A DNA stretch of 64,000 nt. It comes from an uncultured bacterium. GTDB lineage: Bacteria; Sysuimicrobiota; Sysuimicrobiia; Sysuimicrobiales; Sysuimicrobiaceae. Location: assembly GCA_938028835.1 (NCBI GenBank), contig CALIMJ010000021.1, positions 1 through 64,000 on the forward strand. Reading direction: 5' to 3'. Position 1 is the first letter of the stretch; every line of letters starts with the position of its first letter. The notes beneath the pieces are model-generated. The model saw nothing but the letters and a program-made list of their open reading frames with translations, was not told where the DNA came from and made no database searches. Of the stretch, positions 7,084-18,422 are shown piece after piece. The translations under genes and the position numbers were made by a program.

Positions 7084-8445
7084 ATGGAGCGTCTGTCCCC
7101 CGCGACACCCTCGTCGGCGCAGGAGGTCTGGCACCAGGCGCTGCTGCGCCTGCAGGAGCGCCTGGGCCGCCCCGGGCTGGGAGTGGAGATGTTCCTCAAG
7201 AGCGCCCGGGCCGTGAACCTGGACCACCACGGCCTGCTGGTGGCGGTGCCCAACCTCATGGCCAAGCAGTGGGTGGAGGAGCGCTACCTCGCGGCTCTCC
7301 GGGAGGAGCTGTACCGCGTCCTGGGCCGCCCCCTGGAGGTGCGGGTGGTGGTCGCTGACGAGCCCGCCCCGGAGGAGCGCCCCGCGCCCTCGCGGCCCAT
7401 CCCCGCGGTGGACGGCATGCACCTCTCTCCCCGCTACACCTTCGACACCTTCGTCGTGGGATCGGGCAACCGCTTCGCGCACGCCGCGGCGGTGGCGGTG
7501 GCGGAGGCCCCCGCCCGGGCGTACAACCCCCTGTTCATCTACGGCGGCGTGGGCCTGGGGAAAACCCACCTCCTGCAGGCCATCGCCCACCGCCTCCTGG
7601 CCCACCCCGTACCGGTCCGCATCTTCTACTGCACGGGCGAGCGCTTCACCAACGAGGTCATCAGCGCCATCCAGAGCGGACGCACGGAGGACCTCCGCCG
7701 CAAGTACCGGACCGTGGACGTCCTCCTCATCGACGACATCCAGTTCATCGCCGGCAAGCCCAGCACGCAAGAGGAGTTCTTCCACACCTTCAACGCGCTG
7801 CACGAAGCCGGCAAACAGATCATCTTGGCATCCGACCGTCCGCCCAAGGAGATCCCCACGCTCGAGGACCGCCTACGCTCCCGTTTCGAGTGGGGACTCA
7901 TCGCGGACGTCCAGCCCCCGGACTACGAGACCCGGGTCGCCATCCTCCGGAAGAAAGCGGAGCTGGACCGCATGAACGTGCCCTCCGAGGTCGCGGAGTT
8001 CATCGCCCAGCACTTCCAGTCCAACATCCGGGAGCTGGAAGGGGCCCTCGTCCGCGTGGTGGCGTACGCCACGCTGACCCGTGTCCCGCTCTCCGCGGAG
8101 CTAGCCCGCGAGGTCCTGCGCGACATCCTGCCCCAGCACCGGCCCCAGCCCATCACCATCCCGGCCATCCAGAAGGTCGTGGCCGAACACTTCGGCCTGC
8201 GGGTCGAGGACATGAAGGCCAAGCGCCGGACCAAGGGGGTGGCCTTTCCCCGGCAGGTGGCGATGTACCTGGCCCGAGAACTCACGGACTCCTCCCTGCC
8301 CCGGATCGGCGAGGAGTTCGGCGGGCGCGACCACACCACGGTGATCCACGCCTGCGAGCGGGTGCGCGCGGAGATGCAGCGCGACCCGCACCTCGCGGCT
8401 ACCCTCCAAGCCCTGGTGCAACAGCTCCGCAGAGGCGGTTCGTAA
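7084..8445 (+). CDS. dnaA: Chromosomal replication initiator DnaA
   Basis: DnaA binds DnaA boxes, melts oriC and loads the helicase. The 453-residue protein has the usual domains. Domain I (about 1-90) is followed by a short proline-rich linker. The AAA+ domain carries Walker A with K160 (GGVGLGKTH), Walker B around 214-220 (LLIDDIQF) and sensor elements. Domain IV holds the signature GGRDHTTVIHACERV near 411-425, which reads the DnaA box. AGGAGG lies 6-7 bases before the ATG. Candidate boxes sit about 1.1 kb upstream and one overlaps the dnaN start, allowing autoregulation or sequestration. Confidence 0.98.
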   Translation: MERLSPATPSSAQEVWHQALLRLQERLGRPGLGVEMFLKSARAVNLDHHGLLVAVPNLMAKQWVEERYLAALREELYRVLGRPLEVRVVVADEPAPEERPAPSRPIPAVDGMHLSPRYTFDTFVVGSGNRFAHAAAVAVAEAPARAYNPLFIYGGVGLGKTHLLQAIAHRLLAHPVPVRIFYCTGERFTNEVISAIQSGRTEDLRRKYRTVDVLLIDDIQFIAGKPSTQEEFFHTFNALHEAGKQIILASDRPPKEIPTLEDRLRSRFEWGLIADVQPPDYETRVAILRKKAELDRMNVPSEVAEFIAQHFQSNIRELEGALVRVVAYATLTRVPLSAELAREVLRDILPQHRPQPITIPAIQKVVAEHFGLRVEDMKAKRRTKGVAFPRQVAMYLARELTDSSLPRIGEEFGGRDHTTVIHACERVRAEMQRDPHLAATLQALVQQLRRGGS

Positions 8446-8683
8446 CCTGGGGACGCCCGTGGGCCCGCCGGTGATCACCCACCCCCTCCCCCCCCGGCAC
8501 ACCTCCGCTACCCACCGCCCATCCCCTGCCCGTCCACCCCGCTCTCCCCAGCCGGGCCTCGCGTCGTACAATGGCCCCGGGGATTTTCCCCGTTCTGCAC
8601 AGTCCCTATGACGGCTGCGACGGACTCCCTTAGAGTCCAAAGAAAACGGAAGCCGTCGCGATTGTAAGGGCGGGAGGCTGTGG
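8446..8683 (+). promoter_or_regulatory. dnaA-dnaN spacer with hairpins and DnaA-box-like site
   Basis: This 238-base spacer has no gene. It holds a short hairpin CGGGGA-TTT-TCCCCG (8578-8592), a possible weak terminator for dnaA. A nested inverted repeat follows: outer arms GACGGCT/AGCCGTC at 8610-8616 and 8651-8657, inner arms GGACTC/GAGTCC at 8622-8627 and 8633-8638. A GGGAGG ribosome-binding site precedes dnaN. TGTGGATGA, close to a DnaA box on the minus strand, overlaps the dnaN start codon. A dnaN promoter is expected but not clearly visible. Confidence 0.5.
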
Positions 8684-9787
8684 ATGAAGATCCGGTGCGC
8701 GCAGGAGGACTTGAGTCGGGCTATGAGCGCGGTGGGCAGGGCCACGTCCGCGCGCACCACCATGCCCATCCTGGCCAACGTGCTGCTGGAGACCACCGCG
8801 GACGGCCTGCGGGTGACGGCGACCGATCTGGAGCTGGCCATCCGGGTGCAGATCCCGGCCCAGGTGGAGCGCGGGGGACTGGTGACCCTTCCCGCGCGGC
8901 TGCTGGCGGAGATCACCTCCCACCTGCCTTCCGCTCCCGTGGAGCTGCGGGTGGAGGAAGGGACCGCGGTGGCGGAGATCCGCTGCGATCGGTCCAGCTT
9001 TGAGGTGGTGGGCCTACCGGCCTCGGACTTCCCTCGGGTGCCGGAGGGAGACGTGGAGCGGGTATGCGCGCTTCCCGGGTCCCTCCTGCGGACCATGATC
9101 CGCCAGACCCTATTTGCGGCCAGCACGGACGACACCCGGCCCTTCCTGACCGGGGTGTACGTGGCCGGGGAGGGGGACCTGGTGCGGTTCGTGGCCACGG
9201 ACGGCGGCAGGCTCGCCCTGCGCAGCGCGCGAGTGGCCCTGGACCGGCCCGTGAGCGCCATCGTGCCCAGCAAGACCCTGCACGAGCTCGTGCGGCTGTG
9301 CGGCGCGGTCGAGGGGGACGTGGAGGTGGGGCTGGTCGATAACCAGATGGTGTTCTCGGCGGGAGACCTGCGGGTGTTCAGCCGTCTTGTGGGGGGCCAG
9401 TTTCCGAACTACCAGCAGGTGATCCCCAAGGAGTTCAAGCAGCGCGTACGGGTGGGAACCGAGCGGCTGTACGCGGCGCTGCGGAGGGTGGCCATCACCG
9501 CGCGGGACTCGGCCACGGTGGTGCGCCTGGCCGCCCAGGAGGGGATCCTGCGTCTGAGCTCCAGCACGCCGGAAGTGGGCCGCGCGTGGGAGGAGCTGGA
9601 GGCAGACGCCGCCGGGGAGCCCATGGAGGTGGCCTTCAACGCCCGGTTTTTGCTGGACGCGCTGGCGGTGGTGGAGACCGACGAGGTGGTGTTGGAGCTC
9701 ACGGGGCCGCTGTCGCCCGGTGCGTTGAGGCCGGTGGGCAGCGAGGAGTACGTGTACGTGGTGGCGCCGGTGCGGGTGTACGGGTGA
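8684..9787 (+). CDS. dnaN: DNA polymerase III beta sliding clamp
   Basis: DnaN forms the ring that tethers DNA polymerase III and other clamp-binding proteins to DNA. The 367-residue product has the family length and the three repeated clamp folds. Recognisable segments are MKIRCAQEDLSRAMSAV at the start, FEVVGLPASDFPRVP in domain I-II, FLTGVYV and a central VPSKTLHEL. The C-terminal YVYVVAPVRVYG carries the protein-binding pocket edge. The ATG follows GGGAGG with good spacing. Its stop overlaps the next gene as GTGA. Confidence 0.97.
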   Translation: MKIRCAQEDLSRAMSAVGRATSARTTMPILANVLLETTADGLRVTATDLELAIRVQIPAQVERGGLVTLPARLLAEITSHLPSAPVELRVEEGTAVAEIRCDRSSFEVVGLPASDFPRVPEGDVERVCALPGSLLRTMIRQTLFAASTDDTRPFLTGVYVAGEGDLVRFVATDGGRLALRSARVALDRPVSAIVPSKTLHELVRLCGAVEGDVEVGLVDNQMVFSAGDLRVFSRLVGGQFPNYQQVIPKEFKQRVRVGTERLYAALRRVAITARDSATVVRLAAQEGILRLSSSTPEVGRAWEELEADAAGEPMEVAFNARFLLDALAVVETDEVVLELTGPLSPGALRPVGSEEYVYVVAPVRVYG

Positions 9788-10005
9788 GCGAGGCGCGGAT
9801 TTCCATCCGCGGGGAGTGGATCGAGCTGGGGAAGTTCCTGAAGCTGGTGCGGGCGGTGCCTTCCGGAGGTGCTGCGAAGCGGGTGGTGCAGGCGGGACTC
9901 GTAAGGGTGAACGGGCGCGTGGAGACCCGGCGGGCGGCGAAGTTGCGTCCGGGCGACGTGGTGGAGCTGGAGGGCCGCCGGTGGGTGGTGGGGGCTGAAG
10001 GGTGA
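9784..10005 (+). CDS. S4-domain RNA-binding protein (YaaA/RlbA type)
   Basis: This 73-residue protein is one S4 RNA-binding domain: IELGKFLKLVRAVPSGGAAK leads into VQAGLVRVNGRVETRRAAKL and then RPGDVVELEG. In many Gram-positive genomes a small S4 protein (YaaA, later called RlbA) lies exactly between dnaN and recF; it is thought to act in ribosome assembly. The GTG start overlaps the dnaN stop and the recF GTG overlaps this stop, each as GTGA. The position and the fold make the assignment firm, but the molecular role is inferred. Confidence 0.9.
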   Translation: MSEARISIRGEWIELGKFLKLVRAVPSGGAAKRVVQAGLVRVNGRVETRRAAKLRPGDVVELEGRRWVVGAEG

Positions 10006-11051
10006 GGGTGGTCTGGCTGCTCCTGCTGCAGTTCCGGAACCACAGCCGGCTGGAGGCGCGCTTCGAACCGGGCGTGAACGCGGTCGTGGGGCCCAACGGG
10101 GTCGGCAAGACCAACCTGCTGGAGGCCCTGGACATGGCCGTCACGGGCCGAAGCCACAGGGCCCGGCGGGAGACAGAGGTGGTCGAGTTCGGGGCTGACT
10201 GGGCCCTCGTGCGGGCCGCGCTGCAGGGCGCGGGACGCGAGCACCGCTTGGAAGTGCGGGTAGACCGCACGGGGCTCAAGCACCTGCGCGCGGACGGGGT
10301 ACCGACCTCCCGTACCGGTTTCCTCGGCCGGGCGGTGACCCTGTGGAGCGGGCCAGAGGACACGCAGGTGGTGGCGGGTCCCGCGGCCGAGCGTAGGCAC
10401 CTCCTGGACGGGCTGTTGTGCCAGCTTAGCCCGTCCTATTACGACACCCTGCTCCGCTACCACCGGGTGGTCCGGCACCGCAACCGGCTCCTGCGGGCCC
10501 AAGCGCCGCCTCAGGTGCTAGAGGTCTGGGACGAGCAGCTATTGGACCTGGGAACGCGGGTGGTGGAGCGGCGGGCCAAGCTGGTGGATGGGATGGGAGG
10601 GCCTGCAGCGGAGTGGGCGGAGCGGCTGGGGTGCGGGGTGGTGGGGGTGCGGTACCTCCCGGGTTGCCCCCCGGACCCCCAGCTGGCTCGGGAGCGGCTG
10701 GCGAGGCTCCGCCGGGAGGAGTACCGTCGGGGAGTGAGCCTGCTGGGGCCCCACCGGGACGACTTGGAGATCCGCCTGGACGGTACGGACGCGAGGACGT
10801 TCGCGTCGCGGGGCCAGCAGAGGGGAGTGGTCCTGGCGCTGCGCTTGGCGGAGCGGGAGATTGTACGGGAGGAGCTGGGGGAAGACCCGGTGCTGTTGCT
10901 GGACGACGTGGTGGCGGACCTGGACCGGGAGCGGACCCGGAGGCTGATGCGCGCGCTGCAGGGAGGGCCGCAGGTGGTGGCCACCGCTACCGACCGGTTG
11001 GAGTTTCCCTGCGACCACGTGGTGGCCCTCGGCAGCGAGGTGGCCAGTTGA
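10002..11051 (+). CDS. recF: DNA replication and repair protein RecF
   Basis: RecF is an SMC-like ATPase that works with RecO and RecR to load RecA at gapped DNA. The 349-residue product has LLQFRNHSRLE near the start. Walker A GPNGVGKTNLLEA begins near residue 29. An ABC-type signature region, SRGQQRGVVLALRLAE, lies near 270-285, and Walker B VLLLDDVVADLD near 296-307. A GTG start overlaps the S4 gene by 4 bases, and its stop overlaps the TTG of dciA. Confidence 0.95.
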   Translation: MRVVWLLLLQFRNHSRLEARFEPGVNAVVGPNGVGKTNLLEALDMAVTGRSHRARRETEVVEFGADWALVRAALQGAGREHRLEVRVDRTGLKHLRADGVPTSRTGFLGRAVTLWSGPEDTQVVAGPAAERRHLLDGLLCQLSPSYYDTLLRYHRVVRHRNRLLRAQAPPQVLEVWDEQLLDLGTRVVERRAKLVDGMGGPAAEWAERLGCGVVGVRYLPGCPPDPQLARERLARLRREEYRRGVSLLGPHRDDLEIRLDGTDARTFASRGQQRGVVLALRLAEREIVREELGEDPVLLLDDVVADLDRERTRRLMRALQGGPQVVATATDRLEFPCDHVVALGSEVAS

Positions 11052-11316
11052 GGTCCCTGCGGGAAGTGCTGGAGCGTGCGGCTCCACCGGGCGTGCTGGA
11101 GGCGGCTCGTGTGCTGCAGGCCTGGGAAAAGGTGGCGCGGGCGGAGGGCCTGCGGGGGGAGGCCGAGTATCGGTCCGGTCGTCTGGTTGTCTCCGTCCGG
11201 AGCAATGCGGAGGCGCAGGAGCTCGCCTTGCGCAGCGAGATCCTGAGGCGATGGGTGAACCAGCACCTGGGGGCGGAGATCGTGCGCGAGCTGCGTGTTC
11301 GGGCCGGGGCCGCGAG

Positions 11317-11320
<4 letters not shown>
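11048..11320 (+). CDS. dciA: DciA-like helicase loader (DUF721)
   Basis: This 90-residue protein matches the DUF721/DciA family, which recruits the replicative helicase DnaB in bacteria lacking DnaC or DnaI. The core AWEKVARAEGLRGEAEYRSGRLVVSVRSNAEAQEL followed by LRSEILRRWVNQHLG shows the KH-like fold pattern of the family. It begins with TTG overlapping the recF TGA and its own stop overlaps the remB GTG. The location between recF and gyrB is characteristic of DUF721 genes in actinobacteria and related lineages. Confidence 0.85.
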
Positions 11321-13579
<2,259 letters not shown>

Positions 13580-13595
13580 GAGCCTGAGGGGCGTC

Positions 13596-16016
13596 ATGGA
13601 GGAACGGGTCGTCCCGAAGCCCGTGGAGCGCGAGATGCAGGAGGCGTACCTGGACTACGCCATGTCGGTGATCGTGTCCAGGGCGCTGCCCGACGTGCGG
13701 GACGGCCTCAAGCCCGTCCAGCGGCGCGTCCTGGTGGCGATGAACGACCTGGGCCTGGCGCCCAACCGGCCGTACCGCAAGTGCGCCAAGATCTGCGGCG
13801 ACACCTCCGGCAACTACCACCCCCACGGGGAGGCGGTGATCTACCCGACCCTGGTGCGACTGGCCCAGCCGTGGGTGATGCGCTACCCCCTGGTGGACGG
13901 GCAGGGGAACTTCGGCAGCGTGGACGACGACCCCCCGGCCGCCATGCGGTACACGGAAGCGCGGCTGACGCCCGTGGCCATGGAGATGCTGGCGGACCTG
14001 GACAAGGACACCGTGGACTTCGTGCCCAACTTCGACCAGACCCGGCAGGAGCCGGTGGTGCTGCCCGCGCGGATCCCGAACCTGCTGGTCAACGGGGCCT
14101 CGGGGATCGCGGTGGGGATGGCCACCAACATCCCGCCCCACAACCTGGGCGAGGTGGTGGATGCCTTGGTCGCCCTCATCGACGACCCGGACCTGCCCAC
14201 GGAGGAGCTGCTGCGGATCGTCAAGGGGCCGGACTTCCCCACGGGGGGACTGATTCTGGGACGCGAAGGGATCCGGGAAGCCTACACCACAGGCCGGGGT
14301 TCCATCCTCATGAGGGCCAAGGCCACCGTGGAGGAGCTGCGGGGCGGCCGGACCGCCATCGTGGTGACGGAGCTGCCCTACATGGTCAACAAGGCGGCCC
14401 TCATCGCCCGGATCGCGGAGCTGGTCCGGGACAAGAGGGTTCAGGGGATCAGCGACCTGCGGGACGAGAGCGACCGGGAGGGCATGCGGGTGGTGATCGA
14501 GCTGCGGCGGGAGGCCAACCCGCAGGTGGTGCTCAACCAGCTCTTCAAGCACACCCAGATGCAGACCAGCTTCGGAGCCATCCTCCTGGCCCTGGTGGGG
14601 GGCGTGCCCCGGCAGCTCACCCTCCGGGAGCTGCTCACCCACTACCTGGACCACCGGCGGGAGATCGTCACCCGAAGGACGCGGTTCGAGCTGGCGCGGG
14701 CGGAGGAGCGGGCGCACGTGCTGGAGGGCCTGAAGGTGGCGCTGGACCACCTGGACGCGGTGATCCAGCTGATCCGGTCGTCCAGGGACGTGGCCGCGGC
14801 CCGGGAGGGTCTGGTGCAGCGGTTCGGGCTGTCTGAGCGCCAAGCGGACGCCATCCTGGAGATGCGTCTGGCCCGGCTCACAGCCCTGGAGCGTAGCAAG
14901 GTGGAGGAGGAGTACCGGGAGCTTCTGAAGGCCATCGCCTACTACCAGGACGTGCTGCGAGACCCGCGGAAGGTGGCCGCCATCGTGCGCGAGGAGCTGC
15001 TGGAGGTCAAGGCGAAGTACGCGGACCCCCGCCGCACCCGCATCACCTCGGGCAAGGAGGCGGTGCTGGAGGAGGAGGACCTGGTCGCCGACACCGAGGT
15101 GGTGATCACCCTCACCCGCCACGGCTACGTCAAGAGGGTCCCCCTGGAGACCTACCGGGCCCAGCGCAGGGGAGGCAGGGGGATCGTGGGCGCCACGGCC
15201 CGCGAGGAGGACTTCGTGGAGCACGTGGTGGTGACCCACAACCACGCGTACCTACTGTTCTTCACCAACCGGGGCAGGGTGTACCGGGTGCGGGCCTTCG
15301 AGGTGCCGGAGTCCGGGCGTACGGCTCGCGGCACCGGGCTCATGAACCTGGTGGGGATGGCCGTGAACGAGCGGGTGAACGCCGTCATCTCCATCCGATC
15401 CTTCGAGGACGCGGGCTACCTGTTCATGGCCACGCGGCGGGGGATGGTGAAGCGCACGGGGCTCATGGAGTTCGTGAACGCCAGGCGGGCGGGGATCGTG
15501 GCCCTGCACCTGCAGGAGGGCGACGAGCTGGTGGGAGTGCGCCTCACCGACGGCCGGCAGGAGGTCATCCTGGCCACCCGGGAGGGCCAGAGCATCCGCT
15601 TCAAGGAGTCGGGGGTGCGGGAGATGGGCCGTACCGCGGCCGGGGTCGTGGGCATCCGGCTGCGGCCCGGGGACGAAGTGGTCGGGCTCGCAGTGGCCAG
15701 CGAAAAGCCGGAGCTGCTCACGGTGACCGACCTGGGTTACGGGAAGCGGACACCGGTCTCCCAATACCGGCTGCAGGCCCGGGGTGGCTACGGGGTCCGG
15801 AACATCCGGCTGTCCGCCAAGAACGGCAGGGTGGTGGCGGTCCGCGCGGTGGCGGAGGACGACGAGGTGCTGCTGGCCACGGAGTCCGGCCAGATCCTGC
15901 GGACCCTGGTCCGGGAGATCAGCACCGTGGGCCGGTCCGCCCAGGGCGTGCGGGTCATGCGCCTGGAGCCGGGAGACCGGGTGTCGGCCGTGGCGGTGGT
16001 GGAAGGGGAGCGGTAG
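13596..16016 (+). CDS. gyrA: DNA gyrase subunit A
   Basis: GyrA carries the DNA cleavage-rejoining activity of gyrase. The 806-residue product contains the breakage-reunion domain with catalytic Tyr119 in RYTEARLT. The classical quinolone-determining region just before it includes [19 protein letters not shown]. The C-terminal beta-pinwheel wraps DNA and holds the GyrA box QRRGGRG near residue 523. A second, looser box-like QARGGYG occurs later, as usual for the repeated blades. It is co-transcribed with gyrB. Confidence 0.98.
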   Translation: MEERVVPKPVEREMQEAYLDYAMSVIVSRALPDVRDGLKPVQRRVLVAMNDLGLAPNRPYRKCAKICGDTSGNYHPHGEAVIYPTLVRLAQPWVMRYPLVDGQGNFGSVDDDPPAAMRYTEARLTPVAMEMLADLDKDTVDFVPNFDQTRQEPVVLPARIPNLLVNGASGIAVGMATNIPPHNLGEVVDALVALIDDPDLPTEELLRIVKGPDFPTGGLILGREGIREAYTTGRGSILMRAKATVEELRGGRTAIVVTELPYMVNKAALIARIAELVRDKRVQGISDLRDESDREGMRVVIELRREANPQVVLNQLFKHTQMQTSFGAILLALVGGVPRQLTLRELLTHYLDHRREIVTRRTRFELARAEERAHVLEGLKVALDHLDAVIQLIRSSRDVAAAREGLVQRFGLSERQADAILEMRLARLTALERSKVEEEYRELLKAIAYYQDVLRDPRKVAAIVREELLEVKAKYADPRRTRITSGKEAVLEEEDLVADTEVVITLTRHGYVKRVPLETYRAQRRGGRGIVGATAREEDFVEHVVVTHNHAYLLFFTNRGRVYRVRAFEVPESGRTARGTGLMNLVGMAVNERVNAVISIRSFEDAGYLFMATRRGMVKRTGLMEFVNARRAGIVALHLQEGDELVGVRLTDGRQEVILATREGQSIRFKESGVREMGRTAAGVVGIRLRPGDEVVGLAVASEKPELLTVTDLGYGKRTPVSQYRLQARGGYGVRNIRLSAKNGRVVAVRAVAEDDEVLLATESGQILRTLVREISTVGRSAQGVRVMRLEPGDRVSAVAVVEGER

Positions 16017-16131
16017 CAGGGGCCCAGAATCCTCCGCTGGTGCGGGTTTCCGCCCGCGGGCAAGAGGAGTTGGCCTGGGGGCCGTAGAATCCGAAGGCCC
16101 GGACCACACACCGGACGGAGGGGAGGAGCCC

Positions 16132-16404
16132 ATGAACAAGGAGCAGCTGATCGAGCGGGTGGCCAGCAAGACGGGCCTCAGCAAGAAAGACGCCAACGCG
16201 GCCCTGGACGCCATCCTGGACGGGATCACCAGCGCGCTCAAGAAGGGCGAAAAGGTGACCCTGGTGGGGTTCGGGACGTTCACCGTCCGGCGCCGGAAGG
16301 CGCGGGAGGGCCGGAACCCCCAGACGGGCGAGAAGATCAGGATTCCGGCCAGGAAGGTGCCGGCGTTCACCGCGGGCAAAGAGCTGAAGGCCCAGGTTAA
16401 GTAG
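16132..16404 (+). CDS. hup: HU family DNA-binding protein
   Basis: HU is a small dimeric nucleoid protein that bends DNA. The 90-residue product has the family arrangement: helices from MNKEQLIERVA to ALKKGEKVTLVGFGTF, then the DNA-embracing arm REGRNPQTGEKIRIPARKVPAF. A GAGGAG ribosome-binding site lies 3-4 bases before the ATG. The 115-base spacer after gyrA has no gene. It is followed by a strong intrinsic terminator. Confidence 0.96.
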   Translation: MNKEQLIERVASKTGLSKKDANAALDAILDGITSALKKGEKVTLVGFGTFTVRRRKAREGRNPQTGEKIRIPARKVPAFTAGKELKAQVK

Positions 16405-16428
16405 ACCCCACAGGAGGGGAGGCGAGGG

Positions 16429-16465
16429 GCGCCCAGGGGTGAGCTTCCCCCGGGGCGCTTTTTTT
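16429..16465 (+). terminator. Intrinsic terminator after HU gene
   Basis: Arms at 16429-16439 and 16447-16458 form a GC-rich stem of 6 plus 4 pairs broken by a small internal mismatch, with loop TGAGCTT and a run of seven T at 16459-16465. It ends the HU transcript. Its T run abuts the ATG of the next gene. Confidence 0.85.
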
Positions 16466-17263
16466 ATGGACGTCCGCGAGCCTACCCAGCAAGAGCTGGC
16501 GCAGCTGGCCGGCTGGCCGGACGCCGCATTGCCGCCCGAGTGGCTTCCGTGGGCCGACGAGCCCCACCGCGTCCTGGTGGCGGTGGAGGGCGGCCGGCTG
16601 GTAGGGGCGGTCAACCTGGCCGTGGTGGGCCAGGGGGAGGGCTGGATCGAGGGGGTGAGGGCGGAGCCGGACCGGGAGGGGGCGGTTGCGGACCGGCTTG
16701 TGGCCGCGGCCGCGGAGGTGTTGCATGGATACGGGGCCGTCGTGGTGCGGACGGCTTGTCCTCGGGGCGCACGGCCGGGGTGGATGGACCGGGCTGGGTT
16801 CTCCGAGAAGGTGCAGTTCGCGGTCCGGCTGGCTCCGGCGGGAATGCCTGCGACCGGCACGGCGCGGGCGGCGACGCCCCGGGAAGCGGGATCGGTCGCC
16901 GGACGGCTCGACGGGCGGCTTCGGGAGCGGGCCGCGGGCCTGGTGGCTTTGGGTTGGCGGTGGCGGTCTTTCCGAACGGAGATGGCTGTGGCCGCGGCAA
17001 GGGAGGGGAGGTTGCTGGTGGACGGGCAGGGGGGCGCAGCCCTCGTGCTGCGGCGCGGTGTTGACCGGCTGGTAGCGGCCCTGGTGGCCGAGTCGCCGGA
17101 AGGGCTGGTCGGGGCGGTACGGGCAGAGCTCACGGAGGGCGGCAGGGTCGTCTGCTTCCTGCCAGCCTCCTCGCCCGAGGCGGTGGCGTTGGAGGGGTGG
17201 CCGGCGCACCCCTGGTGTCCTGAGGGCGTTGTGGTGTACGAGTTGACCGGAAGTCGCGGTTAG
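16466..17263 (+). CDS. GNAT-like N-acetyltransferase, substrate unknown
   Basis: The N-terminal half of this 265-residue protein reads as a GNAT fold: a core strand HRVLVAVEGGRLVGAVNLAVV, then GWIEGVRAEPDREGAVADRLVAAAAEVLHGYG, which matches the acetyl-CoA binding region, and VVVRTACPRGARPGWMDRAGF. The C-terminal half is less clear and may be a second, degenerate GNAT unit. The ATG directly follows the HU terminator's T run and has no ribosome-binding site, so the message may come from a promoter inside or upstream of the hairpin, or the start may be misassigned. Substrate is unknown. Confidence 0.6.
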   Translation: MDVREPTQQELAQLAGWPDAALPPEWLPWADEPHRVLVAVEGGRLVGAVNLAVVGQGEGWIEGVRAEPDREGAVADRLVAAAAEVLHGYGAVVVRTACPRGARPGWMDRAGFSEKVQFAVRLAPAGMPATGTARAATPREAGSVAGRLDGRLRERAAGLVALGWRWRSFRTEMAVAAAREGRLLVDGQGGAALVLRRGVDRLVAALVAESPEGLVGAVRAELTEGGRVVCFLPASSPEAVALEGWPAHPWCPEGVVVYELTGSRG

Positions 17264-17275
17264 GAGGGGAGATCC

Positions 17276-17734
17276 ATGGGAGAGGGCTTGCGGTTGGCCC
17301 GGCACCTGGACGACCTGAGGCGCGCAGTGGTGGAGATCGTACAGTCCCTGGACCACGACCGGCTGAACGCGAAGCCCGCCGGGTTGTCCAACACCCCGGG
17401 GATCCTGGTCCGGCACCTGTTGGGGTCGGAGCGCTACTGGATCCACCAGGTGGTGGGCGGGGAGGAGGTCTGTAGGGATCGTCAGGCAGAGTTCGATCCC
17501 ACGGTACCCGTGCGGCGGGAGGATCTCCTGCAGCGGGTGGAGGAGGTAGCGCGGCGGACCCACGAGATCCTCGATGACTTGCCGGACGAACGCCTGGGCG
17601 ACCCTGTGGAGGCGCGGACGGGGGACCGGACGCTGCGGTTGGAGCGAGGCGACGCGGTGCTGCGGGCGCTGGCGCACTGGGCGTACCACCACGGACAGCT
17701 GCAGCTCATGCGCAGGCTGCTGGGTGGGGGATGA
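17276..17734 (+). CDS. DinB-like four-helix protein (DUF664 type)
   Basis: This 152-residue protein fits the DinB/YfiT metal-binding four-helix family, whose members act as thiol transferases or have unknown roles. Family marks are the helix RHLLGSERYWIHQVVGG with a histidine near residue 43, and the C-terminal ALRALAHWAYHHGQLQLMRRL with the other histidines that would bind a divalent metal. GGAGGGG precedes the ATG. It overlaps the next small gene as ATGA, so both are probably co-translated. Confidence 0.8.
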   Translation: MGEGLRLARHLDDLRRAVVEIVQSLDHDRLNAKPAGLSNTPGILVRHLLGSERYWIHQVVGGEEVCRDRQAEFDPTVPVRREDLLQRVEEVARRTHEILDDLPDERLGDPVEARTGDRTLRLERGDAVLRALAHWAYHHGQLQLMRRLLGGG

Positions 17735-17991
17735 GGGCGGCGGTCGCCTTCTTCTGGATCGTGGCCGCGGCCGTGGAGGTGTACCGGAGGCTCGGCGGGG
17801 CGGTGCCGGGACCCCTAGCGTTTGTGGGGCCGTACCTGACGCTGGCCGCCACCCTGGGGCCCGCGGTGGAAGCGGTGCGGGAGTTCCGGGCGGGCGCGCT
17901 GGTGGAGGGGATCAAGTCCGTGCTGTGGGCGGCGCCCGGCGTCATCACCCTTGTGGCCGGACCGCCGTGGTTGCGGTTCGGGGGCGGGTAG
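17731..17991 (+). CDS. Small membrane protein, unknown function
   Basis: I do not recognise this 86-residue protein. It has three hydrophobic stretches (about 3-15, 26-46 and 62-77), the first starting at the N-terminus (MRAAVAFFWIVAAAVEVYRRLG), so it should be an integral membrane protein. The ATG overlaps the DinB-like stop, which supports its being a real translated gene. No catalytic motif is visible. Confidence 0.55.
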   Translation: MRAAVAFFWIVAAAVEVYRRLGGAVPGPLAFVGPYLTLAATLGPAVEAVREFRAGALVEGIKSVLWAAPGVITLVAGPPWLRFGGG

Positions 17992-18007
17992 CGCGCGCCG
18001 GAAGGGT

Positions 18008-18406
18008 ATGCGGTGGGAGCCGGCTCCAGACTTGCACGCCCGGATGGCGCGGATCGTGAGGGCCCTGGAGTTCTCCCACGTGGACCCGGGTCGGGTCCAC
18101 TGCCTGCGGGTGTACGGGGCCCGAGCCAACGCCTGGGCCCGCATCTGGGGGCTGCCCCGCGTGTTCCAGCAGGCGCTGCGGATCCCGGCGGCCTACGTGG
18201 TGGAGTTCCTGTGTCCGGGGTTTGACCGCTTGCCACAGGACGAGCAGGATCGGGTCATCATCCACGAGCTGCTCCACATCCCCACCACCTTCAGCGGTGG
18301 CGTGCGGCCGGAGCGGTCCCGCGGGCTGCGGATCGACCGGCGGACCGTGGAGCGGTACTACCGCCGGTACCGGCAGGCGGCCGACTCCGCTGCCAACGCT
18401 CCTTGA
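18008..18406 (+). CDS. Putative zinc metallopeptidase (HELLH)
   Basis: This 132-residue protein carries a gluzincin-type HELLHIP motif at residues 86-92 followed by TTFSGG and a basic tail. This matches a small family of predicted metallopeptidases seen in archaea and some bacteria, whose substrates are unknown. The conserved front half includes RVHCLRVYGARANAWARIWGLPRVFQ. The ATG at 18008 is favoured because GGAAGG lies just upstream, though close. It sits between unknown genes and rsgA. Confidence 0.7.
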   Translation: MRWEPAPDLHARMARIVRALEFSHVDPGRVHCLRVYGARANAWARIWGLPRVFQQALRIPAAYVVEFLCPGFDRLPQDEQDRVIIHELLHIPTTFSGGVRPERSRGLRIDRRTVERYYRRYRQAADSAANAP

Positions 18407-18422
18407 AGCCGCCCAGGGTCGT

